64,000 bases of DNA from Zantedeschia hybrid cultivar. Its lineage: Eukaryota > Streptophyta > Magnoliopsida > Alismatales > Araceae. This document shows positions 20,327 to 32,599 of this stretch, piece after piece. The DNA is taken from the NCBI GenBank assembly GCA_030544215.1, contig JARZZO010000004.1:16790501-16854500 (forward strand). The letters run 5' to 3'. Made by a program: the position numbers and the translations under genes. How positions within the stretch are numbered: position 1 is the stretch's first letter; each line of letters opens with the position of its first letter. The notes beneath the pieces are model-generated. The model saw only the letters and a program-made list of their open reading frames with translations, did not search any database and had not been told where the DNA came from.

Positions 20327-21912
20327 ATTGTCAATCCTATTTTTGCATGATCTTTGGTAACCTTATTGCACTATAGTAGACTAATAGTTGAAAAATACCT
20401 CTACTGTCATAGTCTATCCATATTCGATTAAACTATCTTATTGAACGTACGTTAAATACCTTTTCACCCTAAACTTTCTGTAGCATAGTGTGCCGATCAA
20501 ATGGACTTATTTTCATTAGAATAATTTTGTCTAAACTTTAACAGTTGAAGAAAAATACTTGATCCATAATGAATGAAAGTCAACAATGAAAGTATTTTTT
20601 AGATACTATTTATAATTTAAATAAGCTCATAAAAATAATGTAAGAATAAAATTAATAATTTCACAAATCAAGTCCTATGATGGATATGTTAGTGAGCATC
20701 TCTGAATTGGATAGTTAGTAACTTTGGAAGGTAAAAATAACACTGTAAACAAATTTATATGTGTTAGAGCGTCAAATACTAAATAGTTCTCTTTTTCAAA
20801 CATGTTACAAATTAGTCCATTTCTAATTCAAATCTATTTATAATTAACATTAAATTATTGTGTAGATGATGTTTGTGTTGAGTTGGCATGCCATGTTGTA
20901 TGAAAGTTTGCAAGGATAATGTTTCTGACGAATAGTCATATTTACATAAATAGATAATCTAGTGATGAAGCAATTGTTGATAGTCATGGTCCAGCATCTT
21001 AACTTGTAACCTAGTATCTTCAGCCTTTTTATGTAATACTAAGACAATTCCAAATCACCAGTATGTCCCAACATGAGGAACAACAACAATAAATCCATAA
21101 TAACAATTCTAGAATCACAAATGTCAATCTTATTTTTGCACGATCTTTCATAACCTTATTGCACTATCGTAGACTAATAGTTGAAAAATACCTCTGCTGT
21201 CATCATATGTCCATATTCGATTAAAATATCTTATCTAACTTATGTTAAATACCTTTTCACTCCTAAACTCTCTATGGCACAGTATGCCGATCAAATGGAC
21301 TTCTTTTCATTAGAATAATTTTGTTTGAATTTTAAATTTAACAGTTGAGGAAAAATACTTGATGCATAATGAATGAAAAAAGTATTTTTAGACACTATTT
21401 TTAATTTAAAGAAGCTCATAATAATGTAAGAATAAATTAATAATTTCACAGATCAAGTTCTATGATGGATATGTTAGTGAATATCTCTTAATTGGATAGT
21501 TAGTAACTTTGGAGGTAAAAACACTATTGTAAACGAATTTATATGTGTTAGAGCATCATATACTAAATAGTTCCTTTTTTCAAACATGTTACACAAATTA
21601 GTCCACTTCTAATCCAAATCTATTTATAATTAACATTAAATTATTGTTTAGGTGATGTTTGTGTTGAGTTGGCATGTCATGTTGTATGAAAGTTTGCAAG
21701 GATAATGTTTTTAACGAATATTCATATTTAAATAAATAGATAATCTAGTGATGAAGCAATTGTTGATAGTGATGGTCCAGCATCTTAACATATAACCTAG
21801 TATCTTCAGCCTTTTTATGCAATAATGAGACAATTTCAAATTACTAGTATGTCCCAACATAAGGAACAACAACAATAAAATCCAAATGATACTTCTAGAT
21901 CACCAGTATGTC
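20327..21912. repeat. Tandem duplication, ~793-bp unit
   Basis: 20327-21119 and 21120-21912 are direct repeats with diagnostic matches throughout. CCTTATTGCACTAT is at 20361 and again at 21154, a spacing of 793 bp. AATAGTTGAAAAATACCTCT, TGATGTTTGTGTTGAGTTGG and CCAGTATGTCCCAACAT also recur. Substitutions and small indels are scattered evenly, so the duplication is old. The AT-rich unit has no ORF. The copia element at 21967 inserted just beyond the second copy. Confidence 0.8.
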
Positions 21913-21966
21913 CCAACATGAGGAACAACATCAATAAATCCATAATGATAGTTCTACAATCACTAT

Positions 21967-23197
21967 TGTTGGATATAAGTGTCATTAAGGCCAAACAATA
22001 GACATCTATAGACATTTTGGTTCACAAATATCTGGCAATTAATTCATTATAATTATTGGCGATTAGTTAACTGAATGTAATGAAGTCTATGAAATTATAA
22101 GGGGAATATTAATCACAATGAGATTGTGATAATGAAACTAATACTCCTAACCATAATTCTTAAATGTCTCCAGTCATAGGATATTAGAGATAGGATATAT
22201 AATATCTGGACAATATATGTTGTGCCTGCTCATATGATGAGATTAATGATCTCATGGTCACATGTGTGGGAATATTAGGGCAAACACATAGGTACTCATT
22301 GGGGAAATGAGTTCACTGAATTGATCTGAATTGAATCGCTAGATGATAATTTGCCTGATTGTCAACTAGTTCGAATCAACGTCACGATAGCGTGGTTAGT
22401 CCTTGGACCAGAGATACTAAAGACATCTTGTCTAGGCTTCTGGGGTTTGACCTTAATTTACGAATCCTTTTTTACAGCTGTTGCTCGGCACCCAACTTGG
22501 TCGGAACTCCAACCGAATTTACATAAGATGTTACTTCAGTTAAGTAATTAGTTAATATCTAGATATTAATTAATTACAATAAGTCAATAACTAATTATTG
22601 GACTTAACGGGCTGAAAATCGGACTGGTTAATGGGCCTAGAGGGTCACACGCAAATAGATTCTCAGTTGGTGGTGTTTAAGTGAGATTTATATTATGTCG
22701 GGGATTTTTGTGAAAAGTCACGCCGATATAATATATATACGCACTGTTGAGAAACCCTGGGCCAAGCTCCAGGGTTTCCCACGCTGACCGTCCCCCCTTT
22801 TCTCTCTCCTCCTCCTCTGGGCGCCCCTCACAAAGCACCGGGACTGTCTCCGTCTCCGCCGCACGCAATTCCTGAAAGTTGGGAATTCTCGTCTGCGGGT
22901 TTTCGGACATCGTTGCGGCGACGGATCTTCAGCGAGCGAGCTAATACAGACGAGGGAGCAAGGACGAACCACCGCGGAGGATCGCGTGGATACCGTTGGA
23001 GGTCGGACGCTTGTGCAGCTCGCGACATCGCCTCGACAGAACCGAGATGGGAGCGGATTCAAATCAGCGCATCGTAATCAAATTACATCCTGATTTTTCA
23101 ATTTATGTTTTTCGTTTCGAATCAAATCAGCGGGCATCAGGAGGGATTTTGTTCATCGTTTCTACTGCGTTCTTCGCATCCCACCTGGATCCCAACA
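21967..23197 (+). repeat. Copia element 5' LTR (1231 bp)
   Basis: Runs from TGTTGGATATAAG to ATCCCAACA. The TATA-rich core is near 22728-22740 (ATAATATATATACGC). Compared with the 3' LTR it lacks about 350 bp at about 22465, where ACGAATCC jumps to a CTGTTGCTCGGCACCC-like stretch. The missing block is the segment found at about 29745-30090 in the 3' LTR. Confidence 0.85.
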
Positions 23198-23198
23198 G

Positions 23199-23210
23199 TG
23201 GTATGAGAGC
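23199..23210 (+). other. Primer-binding site (initiator Met tRNA)
   Basis: TGGTATGAGAGC lies one base after the 5' LTR. It differs at one position from TGGTATCAGAGC, the copia PBS complementary to the 3' end of plant initiator methionine tRNA. It fixes the element's plus orientation. Confidence 0.88.
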
Positions 23211-26206
23211 TAGGTTCCGCTCCGATCCGCTTCGGAACGATAAAATTTCTGTTCTAAAATTTATTTCCATGCATGTATCTATTTTTCTCTCGCAGAAATA
23301 ATTCATTAGATGAATGTAAAATTTTCAGATTTATTTTTTGTGGAGAAATTTAAATTATTTGGGTCTTTTTGGTTGTGTTCTTCATGAAGATGAAGAGTCG
23401 ATTTTTGGACTTCGAAGTGGGTTATATGATGGTCGGGGCACCATTGTTATCTTGCTGGTACGACCAACTTTGTTTCCCAGTCCCCACAGATTTGTAGTTG
23501 TGCTCGGTGGTCGGCGATGACCCCCCCTATTTTTCAGATTTTCACATGAAAAGGAAAATCCATGCGGATGTTAAAAACTGTTTTTAAACCGCCGGATTTG
23601 GGGTTGCCGGCAACGTAGGGCTTGCCGGCCAGCCACCGTCGGGATTGGGGAAGAAAGGAAACCCCCCCCCCCCCTGCAACCTCCGGCCAGCCATCATCTT
23701 GTCGGCGCCGGACAGGAACCAGCAAAGAGGGGGTGGGTGTCGGGGTGCTCAGCGGCTGGGCCAAAAACCCTAGCCGGGTGCCTGGGCTCCTGGGTTGGGC
23801 GCTCGAACTGGCCGACCCCGCGCCGGTTAGGCCGCGGGCCGGCACCCGGTCGGGCACGCCAGGCGCCTCACCTGGCTGGGCCAAGGTCCACCGAGCCCAG
23901 GCGCCCAGGGTCCGAGCCTGGCCGGGCTCTGGCTGGACCCGAGCCCAGTCACATTAGGCCTAGCCCCTTTAACCCCCTTAAACCCAGCCCATTAACCCCA
24001 ATTACCCCCATAACCCTTTTATTTAAAATATGTTTTAAATTTAAATTTATTGTTTTCAATAAAATGAGTCTTTTAAGATTTGATCTTAATTTTGATTAAC
24101 AAGTGTTGTTAACTTGCTTTTAATTAAGTAAATAGAGGGGTTATAATTAAGATATGATCTTAATTGTTTATTACTTTTAATAAGTGAATTGTGGGGTTTA
24201 TGTTTAAGATATGATCTTAAATTTAAATTAACAAGTGTTGTTAATTAATTGCTAAGTTGTGACCAAAATATTCATTAACAAAGGTTGTTAATTAATCTTA
24301 ATTAGGTGATTAGATTATTTTAATTTATTAGCAATAGTTGTTATGAAATTAATTGTTTAATTAAGGGACATATAATAAGTGGTCATTAAATGTTTTATTA
24401 ACTCTTATAACGGTTATTAAAAGGTTAATTATTTCTTGAGAATAAACCTTAATAAAAGTTATTGAGAATTAATTAAGTCTTAAAAAATGTTATTAAGATA
24501 ATTAATTAATATTCTCAAGAATCTCTTAATTAAGGTTTTGAAGATCTAATCTACTTAAAAATTGATCTTTTAATACGAGTTATTAAGAGATTAAATCAAG
24601 TATAATTGTTAGACTAATTTTAATTAGAATTGTTCTAATTAATATTTCTTAATAATTGTTATTAAGAAACGTTATTAAATAAGGGAGTTCTTAACAATTA
24701 ATTATTAATGAATTAAAAATTCTTTTATAAGAGCTGTTAAGGATTTTTTAATTTTATCTAAATGTTAGATTGTTTCACATTAATAATTGTTATTAATGTG
24801 ATTTAAAATTAATCTAAGTATTAGACTAATTAATTTAGAATTGTTCTAAATTATGCATGAAATATTTTAAAATTTTAATTTTAACTTTGTTTGCACATGC
24901 TGATGTGTTTAATACTTTAAATTAGATTTAAATGCATAATAGAAAATGAGATTTTCGAAAAATCCAAATTATCCAATTTTGATTGGTACCCAGGTTTTAA
25001 GAAAATCAAAACTATTATTTTTAAAGTTTTAGTCTTCATGTGATGTGTTTTATCATGTGTGGATAGTTAAAATTTGAAGTGGTCATGGACATATACTTAA
25101 TTTAATTTCATATCATGTGATGGTGTGTGATTATGTGGATTATCATGGAATGTATTATATGGGTTAATTAAATGTTAATTAATGAGGCATACGTGCCTCC
25201 CTCTCTCCCTTATTCCATTATAATTCTATCTTCCTTCATTATTGTACTCGGCCATAAGACTTTCTCTTATAATTAATTTGTACTTTAAAATTGTTTCAAA
25301 TTTCATATTGTAATTGATCGTATCGACTGAGGAGGTGCGAGGTTGATCGACAAGTGCAATCAGGAAGGCGAAAGGAGATGAGATCACCAATGCCTATGTA
25401 TTTGTATGTTTTAATTATATAATTGTTATATAGTTGTGGTGATTAATTGTATAGCTCCAATTAATCATGGTACTGTCCATAACCACATAATAAACATATA
25501 TGGTTGATGCATGCTTTTAGTTTTTTATTATAAATCAATTGCTATTATCTAGGTATAGTTAAATATATACAATATATTTATAAACTATCATTTAGGATGA
25601 GACCAACTTAACATAAACAAAACCTTCAACATAAAGTCTAAGCCGGAACGCGAGTCATTGAGAATGCACCGCGTGACTCTCCATCAATATAGTTTTTAGA
25701 ACTTGATTCAATGATCACAGATTCTATGTGTTTACCCAAGATCTGTCACTATCTGATGAAAGAACTATTAACTATAGCATTAAGATACCTTGAGATTGGA
25801 ATAGAGGAATGGTGTAGTTATCCTCGCATTTATCCGGGAACAACATTCTTACTCTACTCTGTTACGTATTAATAGTAAAGCTTAGACCAGGAATAATGGT
25901 CTACTGTGTTTACCCGGAACCATTAAAGACCTGGGAGCCGAAATATGATTAGATATTGCAAGGAGTTGCAATTACCATGAGATGGTTGCTCTAAGATAAT
26001 GGTATGATACTATGTGTTTACCCGAGGTCATACTATGATTCTTGGACATTCTGATCCTGACTAGGAGACCGTTGGAGTCTTCCGTTCTGTATACTTGAAG
26101 GTTCTACAGTCCGTCGAAAATAGTAGGAAATAATTCAAGATAAAAGACCATAATTGAATTATAAGAACTATCTGCTTATATCACATTATTTCCTTAGTTC
26201 ACTAAA

Positions 26207-29200
26207 ATGTCGTCTGTTAATTCGAGATTTGGCAGAATAGATGCCAATACTTTTCATATTCGGATTGATTAGGAAACTATGAAGAATGTCTTCAGGGCCA
26301 AGTGAAAGTCACTATTCTAATTAGATATTCTCTTACTTGGATAGACCAAGGTGAAGAGGTACTCATGGTATGCCTTTTTAAAAGACAATGATTGTTATGA
26401 AATCTCTTACTTGGATAGATCAAGATGAAGAGGTGTTTATAATGTGCCTTTGAGAAAGGCAAGTGGTAAGATTTTAAATGGTCGAAACCACACCAATAAG
26501 ATAGTCAGCTGAAAGAAAAAAGTAAAAGTTCTCCCACTGCAACCAATAGGGATCTTGGTAAAGGCAAAAAGAATATGAATCTTGTAAGAAGTTTCGAGTA
26601 TTCTTATTATTATCTTTTACATGTTTATTGGAGAATTAGCATCTCTAATATGAGATATTGAAAATTATTCTCAAATCTGCGCTAGTATGCAGACTTGTAT
26701 AAGTAAAAGGAAATCGAAAAAATATAAGTGTTGAGTTAGACTCAACAATTGTTCAAGATATGTATAGGTTACTATCAGACAGTAAATCTTTATATATCTA
26801 TAGGAGTCTAATATGAAACTGAATAATTGTTATTTAGTTTTTTAAGACTTCAAGAATTATAAAAGTGAATTGACTGAGAAGGAACAATAGTTATTCTATT
26901 AGATTCTTGATGTGACATTTCATATGATAAATGTTTACAAGTCTCCTATAGAAATGAACTATATGAATTATGATTATCTATGGCGTTGTACACTAGATTG
27001 TACAATAAGAAATTATTGGAGCTAATACATATTGATGAAAATTGCTCAATATCTTCTTAAGGCCAAAGATAATCATTTCTATTGATTTACCTTATTAGAT
27101 TACTCATAGAATTATTCGACTGTATGTACTTGCTGAAATACAAATCGAATGCATCTGAGATATTAAGGTATAAGCTCAAAAGAGTATTAGAATTCTTTGA
27201 TTTGATCAAAGAAATTAATACTTAAGTATATGATTCACACAAATCATTAAAAAGATAATTGTATCATCTCTCGATTGATCTTCATTGTACATCATAGTAA
27301 TATGATAGAATGAGGACTTGCACCTTATTAAGATATGGTACAATGCATAATAAGATTTGTCTAATTCTTATATCCTTTTGAACATGAGTATGAACATTAG
27401 ATGTCCATACTTTATAGATGGTTCTAAATAAGTCAGTGTGTGTCCATATAAGATATAGAAATAAAATAATTCATATGAGATGTGAATTATTAACAAACAT
27501 GACTTTAAAGTCAAGTTATACTTTGGTGTGAATTTGTGAAATGTTCAAAGAATTTGGACATTACATTTATTGGGCAAGCGATAATGAAATAATTATCGTC
27601 CTGAAAGCTGTCTTCTATGAAAAGGAATATGTCCTCAGAGAAGACAGTGGGAGCTGATAAAACAAGAAGATGTTCTAGACCCACAAATTAACATAAGATT
27701 ATTAGATAATCTTTAGTTGATTGGAACCACTCATAACACACATTAGAGAGCTTTATTAATTTTTTGAGATTCTCTCAGTGACTAGAAGGATATGTTTGAC
27801 ATATCAGATTTAGCAAAATGAGAGGAGCTAAAAGATATAGATTATGATCTAAAGTCTATAATGATGCTCTCTGTCATTACAACTTTGAGATCGGCAAGAA
27901 GTTAAGAATTCTAAGCCATAGTCCATAACTTCTATTGAGTTCAGAACTTAGTAATATTGCTAGAGGGTATTGTACCTAAAGCAAGCAAATCTTTAGAATG
28001 AAGATTAGCATAAATGGACTACTTAAAACTTATATGGTAAACTGAAGGAAATAGTCAATGTCAAAATGTTGACTTAGATAAATTTTTCTCAGTGGTTGTC
28101 ATTAATAAGTTTATTAGAATTCTACTTGCCAATACTGCCTATCATAATGATGAGATGATGACAGTTAGATATGAAAAGTGTTCTCTCAATATGATTGAGG
28201 AAAAAAATGTATATGACACACCTTTAAAACTTTTAAAATATCTAAGAAACAAGTTATGATTTCAAAAATCTATTTGAATCAAACTCAAGCTTCTCAAAGT
28301 TGTAATAAGAGTTTTTGACTTAAAGGTCAAATATTACGTGATCATTAAGAATGATCACAAACTGCGTGTGTTCAAAGATGACAGTGGGAGCACGGTCGCT
28401 TTAGTAATGCTTTGTGATAATAACATCAAAGTCATTGAGAATGACATCAGGATGTTACAATCAGTGAAAGCATTATTAACCATGTTTTCCTCTATAATAG
28501 GTTTGGTTATAACATCCTACATATTGGAAATACGAATCTATTAAGATAGATCGGTGGGGATATTATATTGACCTGTATGTTAAGATGTTTGACATAAATT
28601 CCATAATAAGTTTCAATTGTTGAGATATATAATTTATTTCTTCAAGGAAAAAGTTCATTAAAGGATACATGGAAACCTTGATAGAAGGAGTGAATCACAT
28701 CACTAAGCACTTGAGAAGTGCTAAGGGTGCACTCATACCTATGGAAAGGATGATTTGAAACTATGAGGTCACGTTGACTCAAATTTCAAATCAAATCATG
28801 GATTTAACTTTCTAATAAGAAAGTAATGGATTGGAAAGGTTCCAACTAAGAACTCGATATTCAGACAACAATATAAACAAGTGATACTGTTATTAGAACA
28901 GTATGGATAAAAGAGTTCATCTATGAACTAGATGTAGTTCTAATGAGTCTCTGATAACATCCCGTTATTGTAGGACAACAGTGGGAGCGATCAATTTTGT
29001 AGTCGAGTCATGATCTCATCAGAAGTTGCAGAACATTCTGAGACTCTTTCACAAATTCATAGAGAAATGATTAAGAGGAAATAATATAATGAAAAATATT
29101 TCATTTGTAGATAATTTAGCATATCCCTGACCAAGTCTTAGTCACAGACTTTATGTAAGCATCACCTAGATTTGATGAAGATCAAATGCGAAGGTGATTG
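26207..29200 (+). pseudogene. Copia gag-pol remains
   Basis: No long frame survives, but ordered fragments are recognisable. A possible gag start is ATG at 26207 (SSVNSRFGRIDAN). Integrase-like sequence lies at about 26990-27180, with a degraded DYS-type segment. The RT C-terminal part is at 28338-28544, ending NDIRMLQSVKALL then SYILEIRIY, which corresponds to the copia 'GND..ML.SVK......YILGI.IY' block. An RNase H-like end lies at about 28915-29060, WIKEFIYELDVV followed by DNNGAI. Frames change repeatedly and stops are dense, so nothing is functional. Confidence 0.7.
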
Positions 29201-29221
29201 GCTTGAGTTCAAGTGGGAGAT

Positions 29222-30805
29222 TGATGGATATAAGTGTCTTCTAAGCCAATCATAAGGTACATATTTCAATCTGATTCACTAATAAATGACATTAAATTTA
29301 TTATGTAGATTGGCATATTTGTAACTGCGCATAATGAAGTCCATGAATGTGTGCAATAGTCATCAGATTATGATGAGATCATAATAATGAGACTGATGAC
29401 TTATAAACATATATTCTTAATTGTTCCTAGTCGTAGAATGTTTGAAAAGGACATCAAACATCCGGTAAGACTAGTACAGGTTACTCCAACTCATATGATG
29501 AAGATGACTAATCTCGCTAGTCACTTGTGTGGAGACACAATGATAGACCTGTAGGTGCTCATTAGGAAATGAGTTAACTGAACTAATCCGACATGAATCG
29601 CCGAATGGTAATTTACCTAACTATCAATCGGCTTGATTCATCGTCACAATGGCGTGGTTGATCCTTAAACTTGAGACAACAAAGACACCTTGTCGGTGGA
29701 CTTCTAGACTTTGACTTTGACCTACGAATCCCTATCTATGGGATCTCTAATAGTCAAGGATCGGGTCCAGCGGAAGACCTTCGAAGGTGATTGTATGTTC
29801 AATAAAGGATCGTTCGCTCTCAGGTAACTGAAGAGAGAATTCTCTAAAATAGATCCGTAGGAGTCTCTGGCCAGAGCATAAATAATATCAAAAAAGATGT
29901 TTTCGGATATTGTACAACGGAGTCTGATTCAAGTGAGTTGACCATTTAGGGTTTGATAGTTGACCATACCCTAAGTTAACTCGAGAGCATTGTACGAACG
30001 AAGGATTATAGCCACACGGTAACTGTGGACGGACAGGTTCCATGAGTGGGTTGCTGAACCCCATTACTTTCTAGAATCATGCGGTATTGTTTGGCACCCA
30101 ACTTGATCGTAAGTCCGACCGAATTTACATAAGATGTTAATTAAGTTAAGTAATTATTTAATATTTAGATATTAATTAATTACAATAAGTCAAAAACTAG
30201 TTATTTGACTTAACGGGCTGAAAATCGGACTGGTTAATAGACCTAGAGAGTCACACACAAATAGATTCTCAGTTGGTGGTGTTTAAGTGGGATTTATATT
30301 ATGTCGGGGACTTTTGTGAAAAGTCATGCCAATATAATATATATACGCGTTGTTGAGAAACCCTGGGCCAAGCTCCAGGGTTTCCCATGCTAGCCGTCCC
30401 CCCTTTTCTCTCTCCTCCTCCTCTGGGCGCCCCTCACGAGGTGTTGGGACTATCTCCGTCTCCGCCGCACACGATTCTCGAAAGTCGGGAATTCCCGTCT
30501 GCGGGTTTTCGGACATTGTGAGGCAACGGATCTTCTTCAGTGAACGAGCTGATAAGGACGAGGGAGCGAGGACGAACCACCGCAGAGGATCGCGTGGATA
30601 CTGTTGGAAGCCGGACGTTTGTGCAGCTCGCGGCATCGCCTCAACAGAACCGAGACAGAAGTGGATTCGAATCCACACACGGTAATCAGATTACATCCCG
30701 ATTTTTCGGTTTATGTTTTTCGTTCTGAATCGGATTAGTGGGCATCAAACGAGATTTTGTTCATCGTTTCCGCTGCGTTCTTCGCATCCCGCCTGGATCC
30801 CAACA
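29222..30805 (+). repeat. Copia element 3' LTR (1584 bp)
   Basis: It is preceded by the polypurine tract AAGTGGGAGA (29211-29220), starts TGATGGATATAAG and ends GATCCCAACA. It retains the ~350-bp segment lost from the 5' LTR. It is also related internally to the minus-strand solo LTRs at 11919 and 41538, which differ at their termini, so these belong to sister copia families. A TATA-rich core is near 30330. Confidence 0.85.
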
Positions 30806-31075
30806 CTACACACTTCCATGCCAGCTAACCCGACTGAGGTGTCCTCATTCTACTTCCATGCCACCTAAACCCTTGAGATGTCCTCGTTCTACATATTTCT
30901 ATACCACCTAACCCCCTGAGGTGTCATCTTTCTACACACTTACATGCCACCTGACCCCCTTGAGGTGTCTTCTTTCTACACACTTCCATGCCACCTGACC
31001 CCCTTGAGGTGTCTTCTTTCTACATGCTTCCATGCCACCTAACCCCCTTGAGGTGTCATCTTTCTAGAAGGCCTG
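30806..31075. repeat. 44-bp minisatellite (about 6 copies)
   Basis: Tandem units of the type TACACACTTCCATGCCACCT plus CCCCTTGAGGTGTC, with measured starts at 30932, 30976 and 31020, exactly 44 bp apart. The left units are more degenerate. The array fills the gap between the copia 3' LTR and the target site of Tat element 2. Confidence 0.88.
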
Positions 31076-31097
31076 TTAAAGATGGTCCACTGAGGCC

Positions 31098-31715
31098 TAA
31101 TGTTGCTGAGGCAATCACTGTCAGACTCCTGGATCAGAATCCAAATGTCAGCCGGATGACCAGTGGCTGAGAGGGATTCGGACTGAAAGAAGGCAGAAAC
31201 GGGGACGAATCTCCTGCGCGAAGAAAGAACCAGTCAGGAAGGGTCCTGGGTCTCGGCCCAAGGAAACCCTCTCTGATGGTTAAGTTAGTATCGACTGAAA
31301 GACTAAATATTTAGAAGAAGGAAGAAACTTGAGTGCTTGTGGTGTACCTTTTCCGCAGTGAATAACGTTTCTTTTATAGCAGGGGATGAGGGTTCCTTTC
31401 TTATGGCAGTCGCTATAGGATTATGTTTTGGGGTTTTGATAGGAAATCGCGAAAATACCCCGTGTTAATAAGTCGAAGGCCCGCTAGCGGTCGACCGAGA
31501 TGGGCCGGACCCATCTCGGCTCATCATGCTCTTGGATTGGGCCAGATACTGTTGTTTGGTAATTGAGCATGTTATGGGTGGGCCGGACCTATGCTGACCC
31601 AGTAAGGCATTTGGGCCGATTCTGTTCAATTGGCTTTGTGGGACGTATACTCCTCGGCCCTTTCTCTAACTGGACTGGCCTCTGCCGTTAGGCCTAATCG
31701 GATTTTCCCCCATCA
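31098..31715 (-). repeat. Tat element 2, 3' LTR
   Basis: A 618-bp LTR. The plus strand starts TAATGTTGC (G of the terminal TG mutated to A) and ends CCCCCATCA. The TATA box is the complement of 31371-31378. The adjoining 31716-31735 is purine-rich on the minus strand, fitting the PPT. Confidence 0.88.
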
Positions 31716-32106
31716 CAGGGCTCCTTACTCTTGGCGTTCTATACTGTTGTGAGATGTCGAGAGTAAGATTTGAATCCTTATGGAAGAATACGATTTGGGT
31801 CCGGACGCTAAACATTCTTCATCTGAAGCCGAGATCTGGCGACCAACGCCTTCGTTTGAAGCCGAGAGCTGGTAGGAGTGTTAAAACATTTGGGCGCCAA
31901 GTGATGGCGGGAATAATTTTGAATCTCCCACCGAGAGGCTCGCTTCGCGAGAGCACGGGACACACGGCGAGCATCTGAGGAATTACTGCAGGGCCGAGAG
32001 ATCTGTACCGTCAACTGCTATCACTCGGATTACCACCACTCTGGCTCTCTGCACGAGGACTCACTCGGATTACCGCCACTTCGTCTCCCTGCACGAGGAT
32101 CAGGGA

Positions 32107-32280
32107 CACGTGGCGAACATCCGGAGCGGTAGCTGGAAGTTAGGTTGTTCTTGGCTGTCGATTGCTTCTTTTCGAACGGGCAACCCATTCATCATCATGA
32201 GGAAGGACGGGACACGCGGCGGACATCCGAACGGGGAGTAGCAGAAGGGTTGAAGGGTCGCTCGAGACTTCCCTATAAAT
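32107..32280 (+). promoter_or_regulatory. Antisense ORF promoter of Tat element 2
   Basis: A perfect G-box CACGTG (32107-32112, in GGGACACGTGGCGAACATCC) is followed by a degenerate copy at about 32210 (GACACGCGGC) and a TATA box (TATAAAT, 32274-32280). Another degenerate copy lies at about 31960. The layout matches element 1 but without the 181-bp duplication. The ATG lies at 32600. Confidence 0.5.
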
Positions 32281-32599
32281 ACCGGCTCTTTCGCTTTAGA
32301 ACTGTTCATGTGCTATCTCCCTCCTCTAAAGTTTTCGTGCCAGAGCGATCCTGTGAGCAACTCCGCAAGCATCCCTTCATCTTCGCCTGCGAGTGTTCCG
32401 TCGAGATCATCCGAAAGCGTCCCGTCGACCGCCTGGGATTTCCTGATCTGAGGGTAAGCCTCAGTTCCAACATCGTCTGTTTTCAATATATGTCCATTTC
32501 TTTCTCTATCGAGACAGTTCATCCTGCTCTTCGTCTAAACATGTTCTTCCTCAACCTTCTCTTTCGTCCCCTTTCTCCTTGAATTCCTTCCCTTCCAAA

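Larger units (their letters stand above)
21967..30805 (+). mobile_element. Ty1/copia element with both LTRs, highly decayed (8.8 kb)
   Basis: The order is 5' LTR (21967-23197), PBS (23199-23210), long AT-rich leader, gag-pol remains (26207-29200), PPT (29211-29220) and 3' LTR (29222-30805). The LTRs begin TGTTGGATATAAGTG and TGATGGATATAAGTG and both end GGATCCCAACA. The flanks (CACTAT and CTACAC) show no matching 5-bp duplication, so the insertion may have been rearranged or is very old. The leader (about 3 kb, including TAATTGTTATTAA-rich DNA at 24010-24900) is unusually long, and the coding part is shorter than the ~4 kb usual for copia. Confidence 0.88.

Noticed and set aside
23199..24100. 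GC-rich frames after the copia PBS as a possible captured gene
   Set aside because: Pro/Gly/Arg-rich in several frames with no splice sites or motif. More likely leader sequence.
30806..31075. CRISPR-like regular repeats (44 bp)
   Set aside because: Units are contiguous with no unique spacers, and the DNA is plant nuclear. It is a minisatellite.
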